From positions 1 to 48,520 of IMG/VR virus record IMGVR_UViG_3300027908_000032: a DNA stretch of 48,520 nt. One strand, written 5' to 3'. Under the pieces are notes generated by a model. The model was not told the DNA's origin. It did not search any database and worked only from the letters and a program-made list of their open reading frames with translations. Both the position numbers and the translations under genes were made by a program. This document shows, one piece after another, positions 22,789-35,000 of this stretch. This DNA is from a virus. The stretch's first letter is position 1; every line of letters starts with the position of its first letter.

Positions 22789-25700
22789 ATGATTAAGAGA
22801 ATAGTCGTAGTAGTCTCCTTTCTGCTTGCCATGTTATGCCCATCTGCGGCTTTCGGGCAACAGCCCGTTTTCCGTCTGCAAGGAACAGTACAGACTCCTC
22901 TTGGCGCTGCGGTAGCCGGAGCGAATGTCGCCATCTGCTCGCAGCCAGCTACGTTGACTTCTCAGCCCTGCACTCCGCTTGCGACTCTGTACAACGCTCC
23001 TAGCACAAACACGACATCTCTAACCGGAGCTTCTTATGCGGTGCAACAGATTACCTTCGCGCTAGCCATAGTTCCTTCTGATGTTGTGGCAGGCTCTTAC
23101 ATTTCCATCACGGGAGCAAGCCCGTCTGGATATAACGGAGTATGGCTCGTAGCTTCCGTCTCAGGTCTGAACGTGACGATTGCCAGCGTGTTCTCTAATC
23201 CCGGCAGCTACATAACAGGGGGAACGGTAACAACGAGCGCCCTGCCCAACCCCGTACAGACGAACGGCAACGGGTATTTTTACGCATACGTGGCATCAAA
23301 TCCGTACACCGTTCAAGTCTATTCTTCTACCATTCAGACGCTGGTTTACGCAGACCAGTACCCGTTAGGCGGAGGTGGTGGAGGTGGCGGGACTCCGGGT
23401 GGCGTTGATACCAACGTGCAAGTTAACGGCTCTGGAGTTTTCATCGGACCTTCAGGTCTTATTTATACTTACGGTGCGACTCCTCCAGTTTTTTCAATAC
23501 CGGGAAACCTGCAAGTCAAAAGCGGACAGCCGTGGTACGACGTAACAGCGTGGGGAGCGAAGGGCGACGGCGTTACGGATGACACGGCTGCAATCACTGC
23601 AGCCTACACCCAAGCAGCTTCGGACTTGCACGCTGCTGGTTTTGGTGGTGGCGGTACTGTCTATTTCCCGCATTCATCGGGATGCTACAAGTTTTCTACA
23701 CTCACGATTCCGAGCGGGTCAGCGAATGGTGGATGGATAGTCTCGTTATTTGACAATGGAATTTGCGGCAGCACGATTTATCCCGGCAATTATACGTCTT
23801 TCATCGGACGTTCCGGTAGCTTCCAAGGGCTAGGAGGAGCTTTCGGATACGCCAATTACACTACCTGGACCAATCTAGTGGACCAATCGGCTCCACTGGT
23901 GGATTTGTTTGGTGTAGGAACTGTATACTTTGAAGGCATAAATATTGAATGTTACTCTTCTACAGAATGCGTTCACATGCACGACAACTCCGGTACTGGC
24001 ACCGTTGAAGTTACACTTAACAAATCACTCATAAATAATAACGTCTCATCCGGGTACGATGTTGTGGCAGACTCCTCCAGTTCCAGTCAGGTATCGGGAT
24101 TTGGTTTCCGCGCTGAATATACTTCGTTCAATGGGCCTCATACATTATCGTTCACTAATTTTGGCGAGGTCATCATCGAACACTCATTTATAGGCAGCGG
24201 TACTATCACCGCCATGAACATAGGCATTCCATCCAATGGAGATTTTGTATTTAACGACATCTTGTCCGAGGGTCTTACTAACAATGATTTTTTTGTTGCC
24301 AGTGGTTCGTATGTGAATGATTTTACCTTCCGCGATGTCAAAATAGCAGACCAGACAGGAACGGTATACCTATTCAACAATCAGACTACTGGTGGACCTA
24401 CGGGGCCAGTTCATTTCGATATGAATGTGACGCATGAGATAGGTAGTGGTCTGATGGACCCTGCTGGGTCTTATCCTTACGTGTTCTGCGAGGGTGCTCC
24501 TGCTAGCGGTAATGTCGGATGCCCACCTTGGACAGACACCCTCCAGCAACTTTCCCCTTCCTCTCCACCACCAAACCCTGGAGCTTCTCAAGATAGGCAG
24601 TGGTGGGATACTAGCGATAACTGGAGATGTATCACGCATGGCGGAACGGCCTGTGGCATCATCGTAGGTAGCGCAGTTGCGGCTAGCTTTGCTAATGCTT
24701 CATGGTCTACCTCTACTGGCCTTTGCACTGATACCAGTTCCCCGCCAAAAATAGTAACGGCAGGCTGCTCTCCCGGCGTAGCGAATCTAACGCCAGTACC
24801 AAGAGTGATAGTAAACGGTGCGAATAGCGGTACGTTGCTGACAACCACGGCAGGCCAATGCCCCGGAGGTTCAGGAAGCTCTGCCAGCTACCTCTACGCA
24901 GCCTCAGACTTCTCCTGCATCGTGACACGCGGAGCATCAACGGCAATGACGGACACGTTGCCGCAAGCAGGGAGCGCGGGATTTGCAAGCAATTTCTACC
25001 TCAGTATCTCAAATACGGGGACAGCTTTAGACACTATCACCACGACCATTAGTACTTTCACCTGCGTTGATAATTCACCTTACTGCTCCGGTTCAACGCT
25101 CAAGATTCCCGCAGGAAAGCTCGCTACAATCTGGTCGCCCGACAACGCCAACTGGAACGTAGCAATGGGCGGAGCCATCGGCACGCAAGACTATAGCCCG
25201 AACTCCTACGCAATAGGCGGTGGAACGGCTAACGTGCAGACGGTTACTCTTCCCGTGGCTCCGACCGCTTATATGCAAGGGATGCGCGTCTGCTGGTTGC
25301 CTTCAAATGCCAATACTAGTGCTGCAACTCTAAACGTAAATGGCCTAGGAGCTTTCCAGATTGAAAAGCAAACAATCGGCGGTGTCACTCTCATAACTTC
25401 GGGAGATTTGAGTACTACGGTGCAAGCATGCGCCGATTATATCGGCACCCACTTTCAACTTGAAAATCCACAATCTGTTTACAGTGGTTCAGCATCTTCC
25501 ATCTTCCTTAATTTCGGTGTTCCAGCTGGCGGGAGCGTGGCAGTTGTAGCAAACCAGCAATTGGCTGCCCAAATCTCTACCGTGGCCCAGATTTCATTCG
25601 GTCATATCGCCTGGGATATTACCACGCTTGATGCTACAGGTGGCGACCTATACGACATCGGAGTTTACACCGCAAACGGAGTTTTGGTCTGCGACATTGG

Positions 25701-25968
25701 CCCTACGGCCATGACTTCAACGGGAGTTCAGACGGCGGCGTGTGTTCAGGGTTCCGTACTGCTGCCCGCAGGGAATTATTACATCTGCACGACAGGCAAT
25801 GCAGGAACCGCGAAGTTTGGCATCATGAACAACTCATCAAGCACCAGCGTTATTTCAATCACAGCGAATATTGGAACGACCAGCGGTGGGCAATTGCTTT
25901 CTTCGTTTATCGGTGTCTCACCGTCCCCTGCTCTAACAAGCGTTCCTTGGGCAGCTTTGTATCCATAA
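22789..25968 (+). CDS. Secreted tail-fibre-like protein with pectate-lyase-fold domain
   Basis: A 1059-residue protein from ATG 22789; an upstream in-frame ATG at 22735 adds 18 polar residues. The N-terminus MIKRIVVVVSFLLAMLCPSA then AFG is a textbook signal peptide. An Ig-like module (about 75-150, ISITGASPSGYNGVWLV) is followed by a Gly hinge and, from about 250, VTAWGAKGDGVTDDTAAI, the start of a pectate-lyase right-handed beta-helix to about 520. The C-terminal 400 residues contain fibre-type beta domains. The lyase fold suits a glycan depolymerase or receptor-binding fibre. A signal peptide is abnormal for a virion protein. Confidence 0.8.
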   Translation: MIKRIVVVVSFLLAMLCPSAAFGQQPVFRLQGTVQTPLGAAVAGANVAICSQPATLTSQPCTPLATLYNAPSTNTTSLTGASYAVQQITFALAIVPSDVVAGSYISITGASPSGYNGVWLVASVSGLNVTIASVFSNPGSYITGGTVTTSALPNPVQTNGNGYFYAYVASNPYTVQVYSSTIQTLVYADQYPLGGGGGGGGTPGGVDTNVQVNGSGVFIGPSGLIYTYGATPPVFSIPGNLQVKSGQPWYDVTAWGAKGDGVTDDTAAITAAYTQAASDLHAAGFGGGGTVYFPHSSGCYKFSTLTIPSGSANGGWIVSLFDNGICGSTIYPGNYTSFIGRSGSFQGLGGAFGYANYTTWTNLVDQSAPLVDLFGVGTVYFEGINIECYSSTECVHMHDNSGTGTVEVTLNKSLINNNVSSGYDVVADSSSSSQVSGFGFRAEYTSFNGPHTLSFTNFGEVIIEHSFIGSGTITAMNIGIPSNGDFVFNDILSEGLTNNDFFVASGSYVNDFTFRDVKIADQTGTVYLFNNQTTGGPTGPVHFDMNVTHEIGSGLMDPAGSYPYVFCEGAPASGNVGCPPWTDTLQQLSPSSPPPNPGASQDRQWWDTSDNWRCITHGGTACGIIVGSAVAASFANASWSTSTGLCTDTSSPPKIVTAGCSPGVANLTPVPRVIVNGANSGTLLTTTAGQCPGGSGSSASYLYAASDFSCIVTRGASTAMTDTLPQAGSAGFASNFYLSISNTGTALDTITTTISTFTCVDNSPYCSGSTLKIPAGKLATIWSPDNANWNVAMGGAIGTQDYSPNSYAIGGGTANVQTVTLPVAPTAYMQGMRVCWLPSNANTSAATLNVNGLGAFQIEKQTIGGVTLITSGDLSTTVQACADYIGTHFQLENPQSVYSGSASSIFLNFGVPAGGSVAVVANQQLAAQISTVAQISFGHIAWDITTLDATGGDLYDIGVYTANGVLVCDIGPTAMTSTGVQTAACVQGSVLLPAGNYYICTTGNAGTAKFGIMNNSSSTSVISITANIGTTSGGQLLSSFIGVSPSPALTSVPWAALYP

Positions 25969-25981
25969 ATTAGGAGGCTCG

Positions 25982-28294
25982 ATGCACAAAAGACACTTAA
26001 TCCTGCTCACCTTTCTGCTGCTGGTAGGCGGATGGCGTGCGCAGGGGCAGAACATCACGGCGGCAGGCTCAAGCTGCACGACGGCAGGGGCTTGCGCAGT
26101 AATTCAACTCAGCACCACAAATACCGGAAGCGTGACGTTCACTATCTCTGGAACCTTTTCGGCTACGCTACAATTTGAAGTCCTTGCAGACGGCACGGAA
26201 GCTAACAAATCCTCGGTGAACTGCGTTCCGCCTAACTCTACCACTGCGGTTACGAGCACGACGGCAGCAGGGACGTGGACGTGCAACGTACCGGGAGCGC
26301 AAGTCTTCAGGGTGCGCTGCTCGGCTTACACTAGCGGCACGGCAGTGGTGGCACTGAACGCATCGAATGCTATCGACACGGCGCTATTGGGTAGCGGTGG
26401 GGGCGGAGGCGGCAGCGGAACAGTAACCAGCGTGACCTTCACCGGAGATGGCGCCGTTCTGAGCGCAACGCCATCCTCGGCAGTTACGACCAGTGGCACG
26501 CTAACCGCTACGCTTGCCAATCAAACAGCCAATACGGTCCTGGGGGCGTTAACGGCCACAACGCCCTCAGACCTAGCGCTCCCATCATGCAGCGCGACCA
26601 CTAGTGCCTTAATTTGGACATCTGGCACCGGGTTTGGCTGCCACACGATAACTCCGGGGACAGGCACCGTTACAAGCGTGACTTTTACTGGTGACGGAAT
26701 CATCGACAGTTCGACGCCCTCAACGGCAGTTACCACCTCAGGAACTGTGGCCGCTACTCCTCTAACGCAAACTGCAAACACCGTGTTAGCTGGCCCTGCA
26801 TCGGGTTCTGCTGCGAACCCCGCTTTCCGGGCGCTAGTATCCTTGGATGTTCCAGATAACGCGGCGAATACGAGCGGTACGGCAGCCAATGTTACCGGCA
26901 TAGTGGCGGCTGCCAACGGTGGTACCGGAGTTGCAAATACAGCTACGCAGACGCTGGGAACCTCGAATATAAATTACGCAACGCAGGCCACTGGATTTGA
27001 TTATGTGACGACAACGACCGGAGCGCACGCAGCGGCCACGGCTGCTCAGGCTGCGACGCTCATTCAAGGACTGACAGGATGCAACACGGCTAACTTTGTG
27101 TTCACTCCGCAGGCAAGCGATTGCGTGGCCCAGAGTGGAAGTGGACTCTCGGGAATGACGGCTGGGCAGGTAGCAATCGCCGCCACCGCGAGCACAGTTA
27201 CATCTTCCAAGGCAATCGTGGGTACAGATACAGGCTTGGCGAGCGCCGCAACGATTTCGACCACAGCGGGCACCATCACTTGCTCCACGGCAAACGGCGG
27301 AGTCACTACGACCGGATGTCCTGCATCTCTGCCTGCGGTGACGAACACAACGGCAGTTACAGTCAGCAATCCGACCGCAGCGACAGACACGATTTTGATG
27401 GCGCTCTCCCTGCCCGCTGGATACTTGAACGTGGTAGGGCAGCCATTTATTGTTCATGGTTCGGGAGTACTCACGACAACGACGGCAAGCGTTCCGCAGG
27501 TAACGATTACTCCGAAGCTCTGCTCTGTAGCCGGATGTGCTACAGGAACTGTCACGCCACTGGCCGCTATTCAGTCAGCAGCATTGAATAGCGTAGCGAT
27601 TTCTAATGCTACTTGGGCCATTGATTTGACTATGACTGTTGTGGCGAACGGGTCAAGCTGCAACCTGATTGTGAAAGGTTCTCCGGGCCTCATAATTGAG
27701 GCAGGAGCCAGCGTAGCCACTGCCGATAGCGTCTATGCAGACGCCAACACTGCCGTTTCATCCCCCAATCAGAATTGCGCGAATGCCCTATTTCTGGATT
27801 TCTTCGTGCAGCAATCGACTACAGGCGCGTCCAACTCTTATAAGCAGCTTGAGGCTGTGATTGCTCCACCGTCAGGCGTAGGGGGAAGCAGTGGTAGCGG
27901 AATAACCAGCGCGACGATGGGCGGTAGCAGTTCCGCCATTGTTTGGTCAACTTCACAGCAAATTAGAAATATTTACGGGGGACCACAGGCCACCAATACC
28001 ACGGTAGCCATTGACGAAGTTCCGCAGGGACGCGCGAAAACTATCATAGGAATTCAATGGGCGCTGAGCGCAGCGCAGGCTAGCGCGACTACTAACCTGA
28101 CATTCACCTTCGTGGATGCTACGGCCAGCACTAGCGCAGTCTGTCAAGTTACTACCAATGTTACTACCACAACCACTTGTTCCTCGGTAGTCTCTCTTTC
28201 CGTTGCTCAAGGCGATTTATGCTACGTGGAATTTGCCCTAGGTGGTGGCACGGGCACATCAGCCGCTTTAGGGTGGGAGATTACCTACCAATGA
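25982..28294 (+). CDS. Secreted tail-fibre repeat protein
   Basis: A 770-residue protein with strong ribosome site AGGAGG. Signal peptide MHKRHLILLTFLLLVGGWRA (about 22 residues). Residues 140-330 contain canonical phage tail-fibre repeats: GTVTSVTFTGDGAVLSATPS and GTVTSVTFTGDGIIDSSTPS, each followed by TSGT and QTANTVL. A Gly-rich hinge (GSGGGGGGSGT) precedes them. The C-terminus has further beta-sandwich domains (MGGSSSAIVWSTSQQIRN). Repeats argue for a virion fibre; the leader argues for export. The stop overlaps the next ATG. Confidence 0.78.
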   Translation: MHKRHLILLTFLLLVGGWRAQGQNITAAGSSCTTAGACAVIQLSTTNTGSVTFTISGTFSATLQFEVLADGTEANKSSVNCVPPNSTTAVTSTTAAGTWTCNVPGAQVFRVRCSAYTSGTAVVALNASNAIDTALLGSGGGGGGSGTVTSVTFTGDGAVLSATPSSAVTTSGTLTATLANQTANTVLGALTATTPSDLALPSCSATTSALIWTSGTGFGCHTITPGTGTVTSVTFTGDGIIDSSTPSTAVTTSGTVAATPLTQTANTVLAGPASGSAANPAFRALVSLDVPDNAANTSGTAANVTGIVAAANGGTGVANTATQTLGTSNINYATQATGFDYVTTTTGAHAAATAAQAATLIQGLTGCNTANFVFTPQASDCVAQSGSGLSGMTAGQVAIAATASTVTSSKAIVGTDTGLASAATISTTAGTITCSTANGGVTTTGCPASLPAVTNTTAVTVSNPTAATDTILMALSLPAGYLNVVGQPFIVHGSGVLTTTTASVPQVTITPKLCSVAGCATGTVTPLAAIQSAALNSVAISNATWAIDLTMTVVANGSSCNLIVKGSPGLIIEAGASVATADSVYADANTAVSSPNQNCANALFLDFFVQQSTTGASNSYKQLEAVIAPPSGVGGSSGSGITSATMGGSSSAIVWSTSQQIRNIYGGPQATNTTVAIDEVPQGRAKTIIGIQWALSAAQASATTNLTFTFVDATASTSAVCQVTTNVTTTTTCSSVVSLSVAQGDLCYVEFALGGGTGTSAALGWEITYQ

Positions 28295-29073
28295 GAATAG
28301 CTCTCTTAATTACAGCTTTATTTGTGGCGGCGCTTCCCGCACACGCGCAATCCTGCGTGAGTCTATCGCTGATGGGAGCAGTGTTTCCAGACCCGATGCC
28401 CCTTACCAATCCCATCACTAAAATACAGTTCCCCGTGCAGATAATAAATAATTGCTCGCAGACTGTTTACTACGGGAAAAGCACCTGGGCAGGATTGGAA
28501 AGTGCAGACGATACGTGGTGGTCTGCGAACGGTTGCACGACGCTTCTTCCCGCTGCGGTATGCTACGGCTACACCGGAGCGGCGGCAGACCCCGATGACC
28601 CGATGATTTGCCAGCCGCCCAACGCACCGAGTGAAAATTGGTGTGTTGATACGCTGACAACTATTTGGTGCTTTTCTAAACCGTGTCCGGGGAGTGCTGG
28701 CCCGACTGCCACGCTGACATTTCAGTGGACGGTGGACAATCCCAAGGTAGAAGGGGACGTGGAACCAGCCTCGCTGACCTTCACCGGGCCAGTAGGGGTG
28801 CGCACACCAGACCAGACCATCACGGGCAGCAACTCGGAAACTTGTGGGGCTGACTGCACGGGACTCGTCACCTTCGGGCAGGTGACTGTACCGCCCAACG
28901 TCTACATCGACGTGGACAATTGCTCCGGCCAGTCCGTCCCGCAGAGTCAAACCTGCACAGTCACGGTGTACGCCATCCCTGTTGTTGCAACACAAACATC
29001 GCCGGGGCCAATCAACATACCGAACAATCTGGGCAACAACGGACGCAGCAAGGTGTATACGACCATAAACTAA
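28291..29073 (+). CDS. Secreted Cys-rich protein
   Basis: A 260-residue protein from ATG 28291 (ATGA overlap). Signal peptide MRIALLITALFVAALPAHA with cleavage before QS. The mature part is beta-rich, with at least 14 Cys in pairs suited to disulphides (NGCTTLLPAAVCYGY, WCFSKPCPG, ETCGADCTG), consistent with folding in the periplasm or outside the cell. No enzymatic motif seen. Between two large secreted proteins, it may be an adaptor or chaperone for them. Confidence 0.65.
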   Translation: MRIALLITALFVAALPAHAQSCVSLSLMGAVFPDPMPLTNPITKIQFPVQIINNCSQTVYYGKSTWAGLESADDTWWSANGCTTLLPAAVCYGYTGAAADPDDPMICQPPNAPSENWCVDTLTTIWCFSKPCPGSAGPTATLTFQWTVDNPKVEGDVEPASLTFTGPVGVRTPDQTITGSNSETCGADCTGLVTFGQVTVPPNVYIDVDNCSGQSVPQSQTCTVTVYAIPVVATQTSPGPINIPNNLGNNGRSKVYTTIN

Positions 29074-32000
29074 TGAAACGACTTCTTATTATTCTTTTGT
29101 GGGCCTTTCCTGTCTTCGCGCAGAACACCATTCCCATCATCATCATGCCCGCCGAGGGTCCGTGGACCGCGCAGACTCTCGTAGGCGAGCGCCTGAACGC
29201 GCCGGTGACCTTCGGTGTGGGCATCCCGGATGCATGGAATATCGACTGCCCCGGCACGCAACTCCATCCTGAGAACGAGCAAGCGCCGACTAAGCTCATC
29301 CTGAAGTACGCAGGTACGCAGGTGACCTCGCAATTCCGCTGCATGGCCCACTGGCCGTCCGGCAACGCGGAATGGGTGCAGGTGGACTCGCAGCTGCCGT
29401 GCTTCAGCGAAGTGGGAAACGGGTCGTGCGCGGCGACATCTTCTCTCGCGGGAAACCTAAATTACGACCTGAACCTGACCATCTCGACTGTGTCGTCTGG
29501 TGGCGGGAACGTACTGTGCTCGCCGACCTGCACCACGAGTTTCACTCCGATGGCCGTAGACTCCAATCCAGGGTCACCGAATACAGGAACAATCACAGTC
29601 ACGACCGGGGCAGCCACATTCGTAATCCAGAAAGCCAACTTCGACGGCTACCACGACGCAGCAATCGGCGCACTCCATGAAATAGCAGGGAACAACCACG
29701 GCCCCTACGATGGCTTCACGCTCTACGGACCATCCGACTCGCTCATCCCGCCGACCGCATCCAGCCCCACCATCGCGGGAGTGTCCTGTGGTCCCGGCCC
29801 GGTGCCCACGAATTACACGGGCGCGGCCTGCACCACGCCCTATTCGTCGCAGAACGATTCTGCCTCTACCGCTATTATCGAGGAAAACGGACCCCTGCGA
29901 GCGGCCATCACAGCCAATTTCGATTTCAAGAACTCATCCGGGCATGCCTACTTTCACGGGCGCGTGCGCATGTTTTTCTGGCGCAACCGCACGGACTCCA
30001 AGACGGAAATAATCAACGAGAACGCCTACGTGCCGGTGGTCACTGGAGTCACTGGAGTGGGCTGCTATCCCAACGGCATCGCATCGTCATCCTGCTCGCC
30101 GACTGACCAGTGGAATGTGGCCTACAAGGAATTCAACCAAGAGGAAATGCGCGAGACCGATAACCTGTCAGGCGCCACGCGCGATTTCCAATTCGCAGAC
30201 GATGCCACCGGCACCACGGTCTCGGCTACCACAGGAACCATGTCCTCGGCGCAATCGGCGTATCTATTTCAAGGCTACTCCAACGATGGCGAGTGGTTTG
30301 ATTGGCCGGGTGGGACTCTTTGCGGAAGCGGCGTTACCGGGGCATCGTCGGTCGGCAACAGTTGTGTGGTCTCCTACATTTCGCGTTCCGGCTCCTCAAA
30401 CAACTGGCAGTACGCGCTCCTCGGCTATCAAGACACTGGGCCGACCGGCGCAGGCATCAAGCAAGGCGCGTCCACCGTATATCCCGTAGGATGGTCGGAT
30501 TTCGATGACGGCGCAAATGGAATCGAGACCGGCGTGTATCAGCTCGCGATGTACTGGCCGAAGTCGCTCGAATATCAGCCGGGGAACACATCAGCGGGAT
30601 GTGGGGGCGTGTCGCCTTTCTGCGGCAACAATAACGAAATCCGCATAGGCATCTGGCCGAACCAGCAACTGTGGAACACATCCGGTACACCATACGTGAC
30701 AAATCCCAGCTACGTTACGACGCAAGCGTCCGGGCCGTGCAAGGGGTCGTTTCCGTGTCAGGCGCAAATATCCTACGTCATCGGCTGGCCGCAGACGCAG
30801 ATTCACGACATCTACTGGAACTTCCACACGGGTACGCAATCGGCGGCGACGGCGCAGGCCAATTTTCTATATTTCCAGCATCGGCTCCTCGCCAAGCCTC
30901 AGTCCTCCACATATTGGAACTCCGTGGTCGATGCGACCTATTCCATTCCCGCGCTGTGGTATCCCATGCCAGACCCGGTGACCGAGGACACTTTCTACAA
31001 AGGCGCAGGCAGTACGGTATGCCCGAATGCCATCGGCTCGTGTTTGGGAGACGTGGGCGGCACTGGATTCGCCTACACCGGCAGCACGAACAAAATGACC
31101 ATCTGGAGGTATTTTGGGTGGATAGCCGGAGGCGGCTCACAGGGCAACCAGTTCGAGCAGCGCAATTCCTTCGACCTGCAATGGCTGCAACGCGGGTGCG
31201 CCGTTAGTGGGAGCGTGTGCGGGGCGGCGAGCACACTAGGCTCTCTCGCAGGACGCTTCATTTGGGTTGACCACTTTGACCGCATGCAGACCGAGAAGAC
31301 CTTGCCGCGGTCGAATACGGTGAATAAGTCTGGACCCAACGCGGGATTCCGGTCGATGTGCACGAGCGACCCGGAATGTAACAGCGCGGGACTGCAATTT
31401 TTCCTCTACGGCGACCCTCGCAGCGCATCATTGCCATCTAATTGGAACGGCGGCATGCAGAACTTCGGTGATGACGACGATGGTGGGGACCACAACGTGA
31501 TGTGGGGGCAATATCTCCACTACTTCCTGACCGGCGACGAGACCATCCGCGAGCAGTTAATGGAAGGATTCAAGGACCGCTTGCAGAATCCGTTCGTATC
31601 GTGGTTCAACGTGCAAGCCAACGCGCCGGGGAACACGTCTCCGGGGCATGGTCACGTGGGAGCAATACGCGCAGAGGGTCACATGTACTCTACTGCTGCG
31701 CGTGCGATGGACTTCGAGAATTCTATCAGCGACCCAGACGCCGACACATTAGCCACAATCACCGGAGGAAATTTCACCTCGCCGGGGCAGGTGGCTAACA
31801 ATGCCTGCACGTCGGTTGCGTACGGCTCTACCTCCAATACCTGCGCTACTGTGCTCGAAGGATTGCTACAGGACCTCGCGGTGTATCAAGTGCTGCCGCT
31901 AGTGAACGCTGGTTATCCTACGGGATTCACCGACTGGCTAACCACTAAGGCCGATTGCTTGACCAACACACCTCCGACAAACGGTTGCTCGCAGGGGCAA

Positions 32001-35000
32001 TCGCCCACTCGCGGATTCCCGATTACGTTGGCTTCGGGGGAGAACTGTAACTATGCGGCGTGGAAGGCCAGCACAGTTTCGACACCATCAAATTATTCCG
32101 TATCGCCCTACAACATCGCTGCCATCGTGGACTCCAATAATAACTTGGAACTGGTGCAAACCGCTGGTACTGCTGGAATGGGTACGCATCCTACCTGGTG
32201 CACCACGCCTATAAACTGCACGACAAACGACAATACGGTCGTGTGGCAGATGATTGGTCCCACCATCCCCCCGTGCAATACGGCTAGTGGAGGCGTCGGT
32301 GGGGGCGTAGGCTTCCGTCACCTTAGCGGATTCATGAACGGCGTGCATGTGAACGGCATATACGATGTCTGGACTGAGATGCGCAAGATTATGGGCCTAA
32401 ACTGGCATCTCATTGTCGGCCAACTCTCTGGAATGCCGCTCACGTCGGCGTCCTATAACACTGGGTGCGGAGTCCCTGGGAATCAGGGCTACCTGTGGGA
32501 CGGCTGCACCACACTCAACAATGCCACGGTGAGCGAAAAGGGCCTACTAGATAATATTTACGGCGACTGGCTCCAGATGGCACAGGAGAGCTGCGTCAAC
32601 ACGAATCCGCTGGGCGTGTACACCGCACGCGCGGGATGCAACTACGACCAATCTTTGGACTATATAAATTCCGCTCCCGGCTGCTTCGGCGGACAGAACT
32701 GCCTGCGCGTTTACCCAACCGGAGCATCGGCATGCGTCGTCGGCTGCGGCGGCGCGACCATGTTCCCTGCGATTGGCGGAGCGGGCCTGGTGACCAATGG
32801 CATCACCGACATCACCGGGGACAGCCATAATAACTATCAGTTCCCGTTCGAGAGTCAGGCCGCGAACAACGGTATTATCGGTCAGGAACTTGGCTCGCAC
32901 GAAATGAAAATGATTGAGCAGTTTATCCTGGCGAACAACAGCACGCGCACGGCTGGTTATGTCATCAAGGCTTCTCTGCCACAGTTGCTCGCGGTGCCCG
33001 GAGGACTAACGCTCACGAGCGGGACGAATTGTACCGCGCACACGACGTATATCGTAATCGGACCTACGACCACAGGGACATGCACTATCACATGGGCTAC
33101 GCCACCGGGACTGTCCTCGGTAAATGGAGTGAGTTACCGACTGAAATATTATCCGTGTCAGACTGGCGCGCTCACGATATACGGCAATGGGAGCGAATGC
33201 CCCACTGCGGGAAAGACCCTCGTGCCCACGCTGGGCTTTCGCTCGGACTGTGTGGTCAGCTCAGGATGTAACTCGCAACTGGCTATCGGAGGAACGCAGC
33301 CTGCTACTACGGTGAACTCTCTGAATAGCTATGTGCCTACGCCTGCAAATATCGGCTCCTTCGTGCTCAGTCCGGCTAGCAATGCCAACTGGAACAATGG
33401 CATGGACCTACCGGACTGTGGAAACGGGACGCCGACTACAGGTTCCGGCGCTTATCCCGCATGGGTACCTATTCAGGCCGCGCCGTTCGTACCTGGATGC
33501 AATTCGGCGGTACCTTCGGGAACCAGTTACACATTTGTAGGGCAGCCGAATACAACTTACACTTTCGCCAATTATGCGTTTCAGAATTCAGCGGCATCGC
33601 TAACGCCTGCCTCGCAAGCGTTCTTTTCCGCGGCGGTGGGTACATCCAGCGGAGACAGTCCCCGCTCTTTAACTCTGACAGCAGGTCCAAGCAATCTCAC
33701 CTCGCTGGTTATTTCAACCACGGGAGATTTCTCACAGACGAACACCTGCTCCGGCACGTTGACGGCGGGAGCAAATTGCACTATCAGCGTGACTTTCACG
33801 GCAACCGCTACGGGAACACGTACTGGCACGGTGGTAGCGACTTACACAGGTGGCTCGCTGAGTTCCACTCTCTCAGGATTCGGTTTGGCGGCAGGTGGTG
33901 TGATTATTATTCCGCCTAACCCTTGCGTGCTTTCACTGCCAGCTACAGCGAATGGGACTTGCACTTTTCAATCTCAGACCGTAGGACTCCCTAGCTCCGA
34001 TAGTCCTGAACCGGAAACCTTGTCGAACACTAGTGGAGCCGGACTTACGAGCATCGCCTGCTCCACTACTGGAGCGAATAGTTTGGACTTTACTCTTAGT
34101 GGAACGTGCGCCACGACCCTCTTGAACAACTCCACCTACAGCATCCCCACCACTTTTACTCCGGGTGGAATAGGCTCACGGACAGCCAATTTGAAAGTGA
34201 GCTACGGAGGGGGCGGAGGCCCGACCATTGGACCTCTCGCGGACTGCAATGAACCGACACTTGCAACTGCGCTTACCTCTGTCTCAGCCGACAACACGAC
34301 GGTTCTAGTGCCTTCTGGAACTTGCACTTGGACTTCTCCACTCATTTATAACCCGACCTTCACTACGTATGTCATCTTTGGCAACGGAGGCACTACAACT
34401 CTTAACGACGCGGTTATCCACAGTTCAGGCTCAATGTTTCAAATCCAAATACCAGTGGGAAAGACTTTCCGGCTTTCGGGAGCGACCATTCAGCCCTTGA
34501 GCACCAATCCAGCCAACTACCTGGACGATATGGTTTCCGTTCTAGGAACCTGCAATTCGAGCGGCTGTCCTAATTTCCGCCTAGACCACATGGTATTCAC
34601 TGGCTCTACTGGCTCCACTTGGAACTCCGGTTCCGGTTGGCAAATGGATGTCGCCGATGTATTCGGCGTAGCAGACCACAACACAGTCACCTACCCATCG
34701 GGCGGCGGTATCTTCGGAAACGTCAGCCACGCTTCGTATTTGGGAGTGGGCCAGTACGGGGATAACTCTTGGACGCAGCCGGATTCCTTGGGAACAGGCA
34801 ACGCTTTTTACTTCGAGGACAACACAATTACAGCCGGAGGCAGCGCCCCTCAGCCAGCCCTGATTGTAGATTGTGACCACAGCGCATTTGGAGCGCAGCA
34901 TGTCGGAGCTTGCCGCATGGCCCTACGCCATAACACACTCATCAGCGCAGGAGGCACGGTACACGGCACAGAGAGTGGAGGCAGGTCTCGCGGTGGCAGG

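Noticed and set aside
25982-28294. Diversity-generating retroelement in the fibre region
   Set aside because: No reverse transcriptase and no template/variable repeat pair could be seen.
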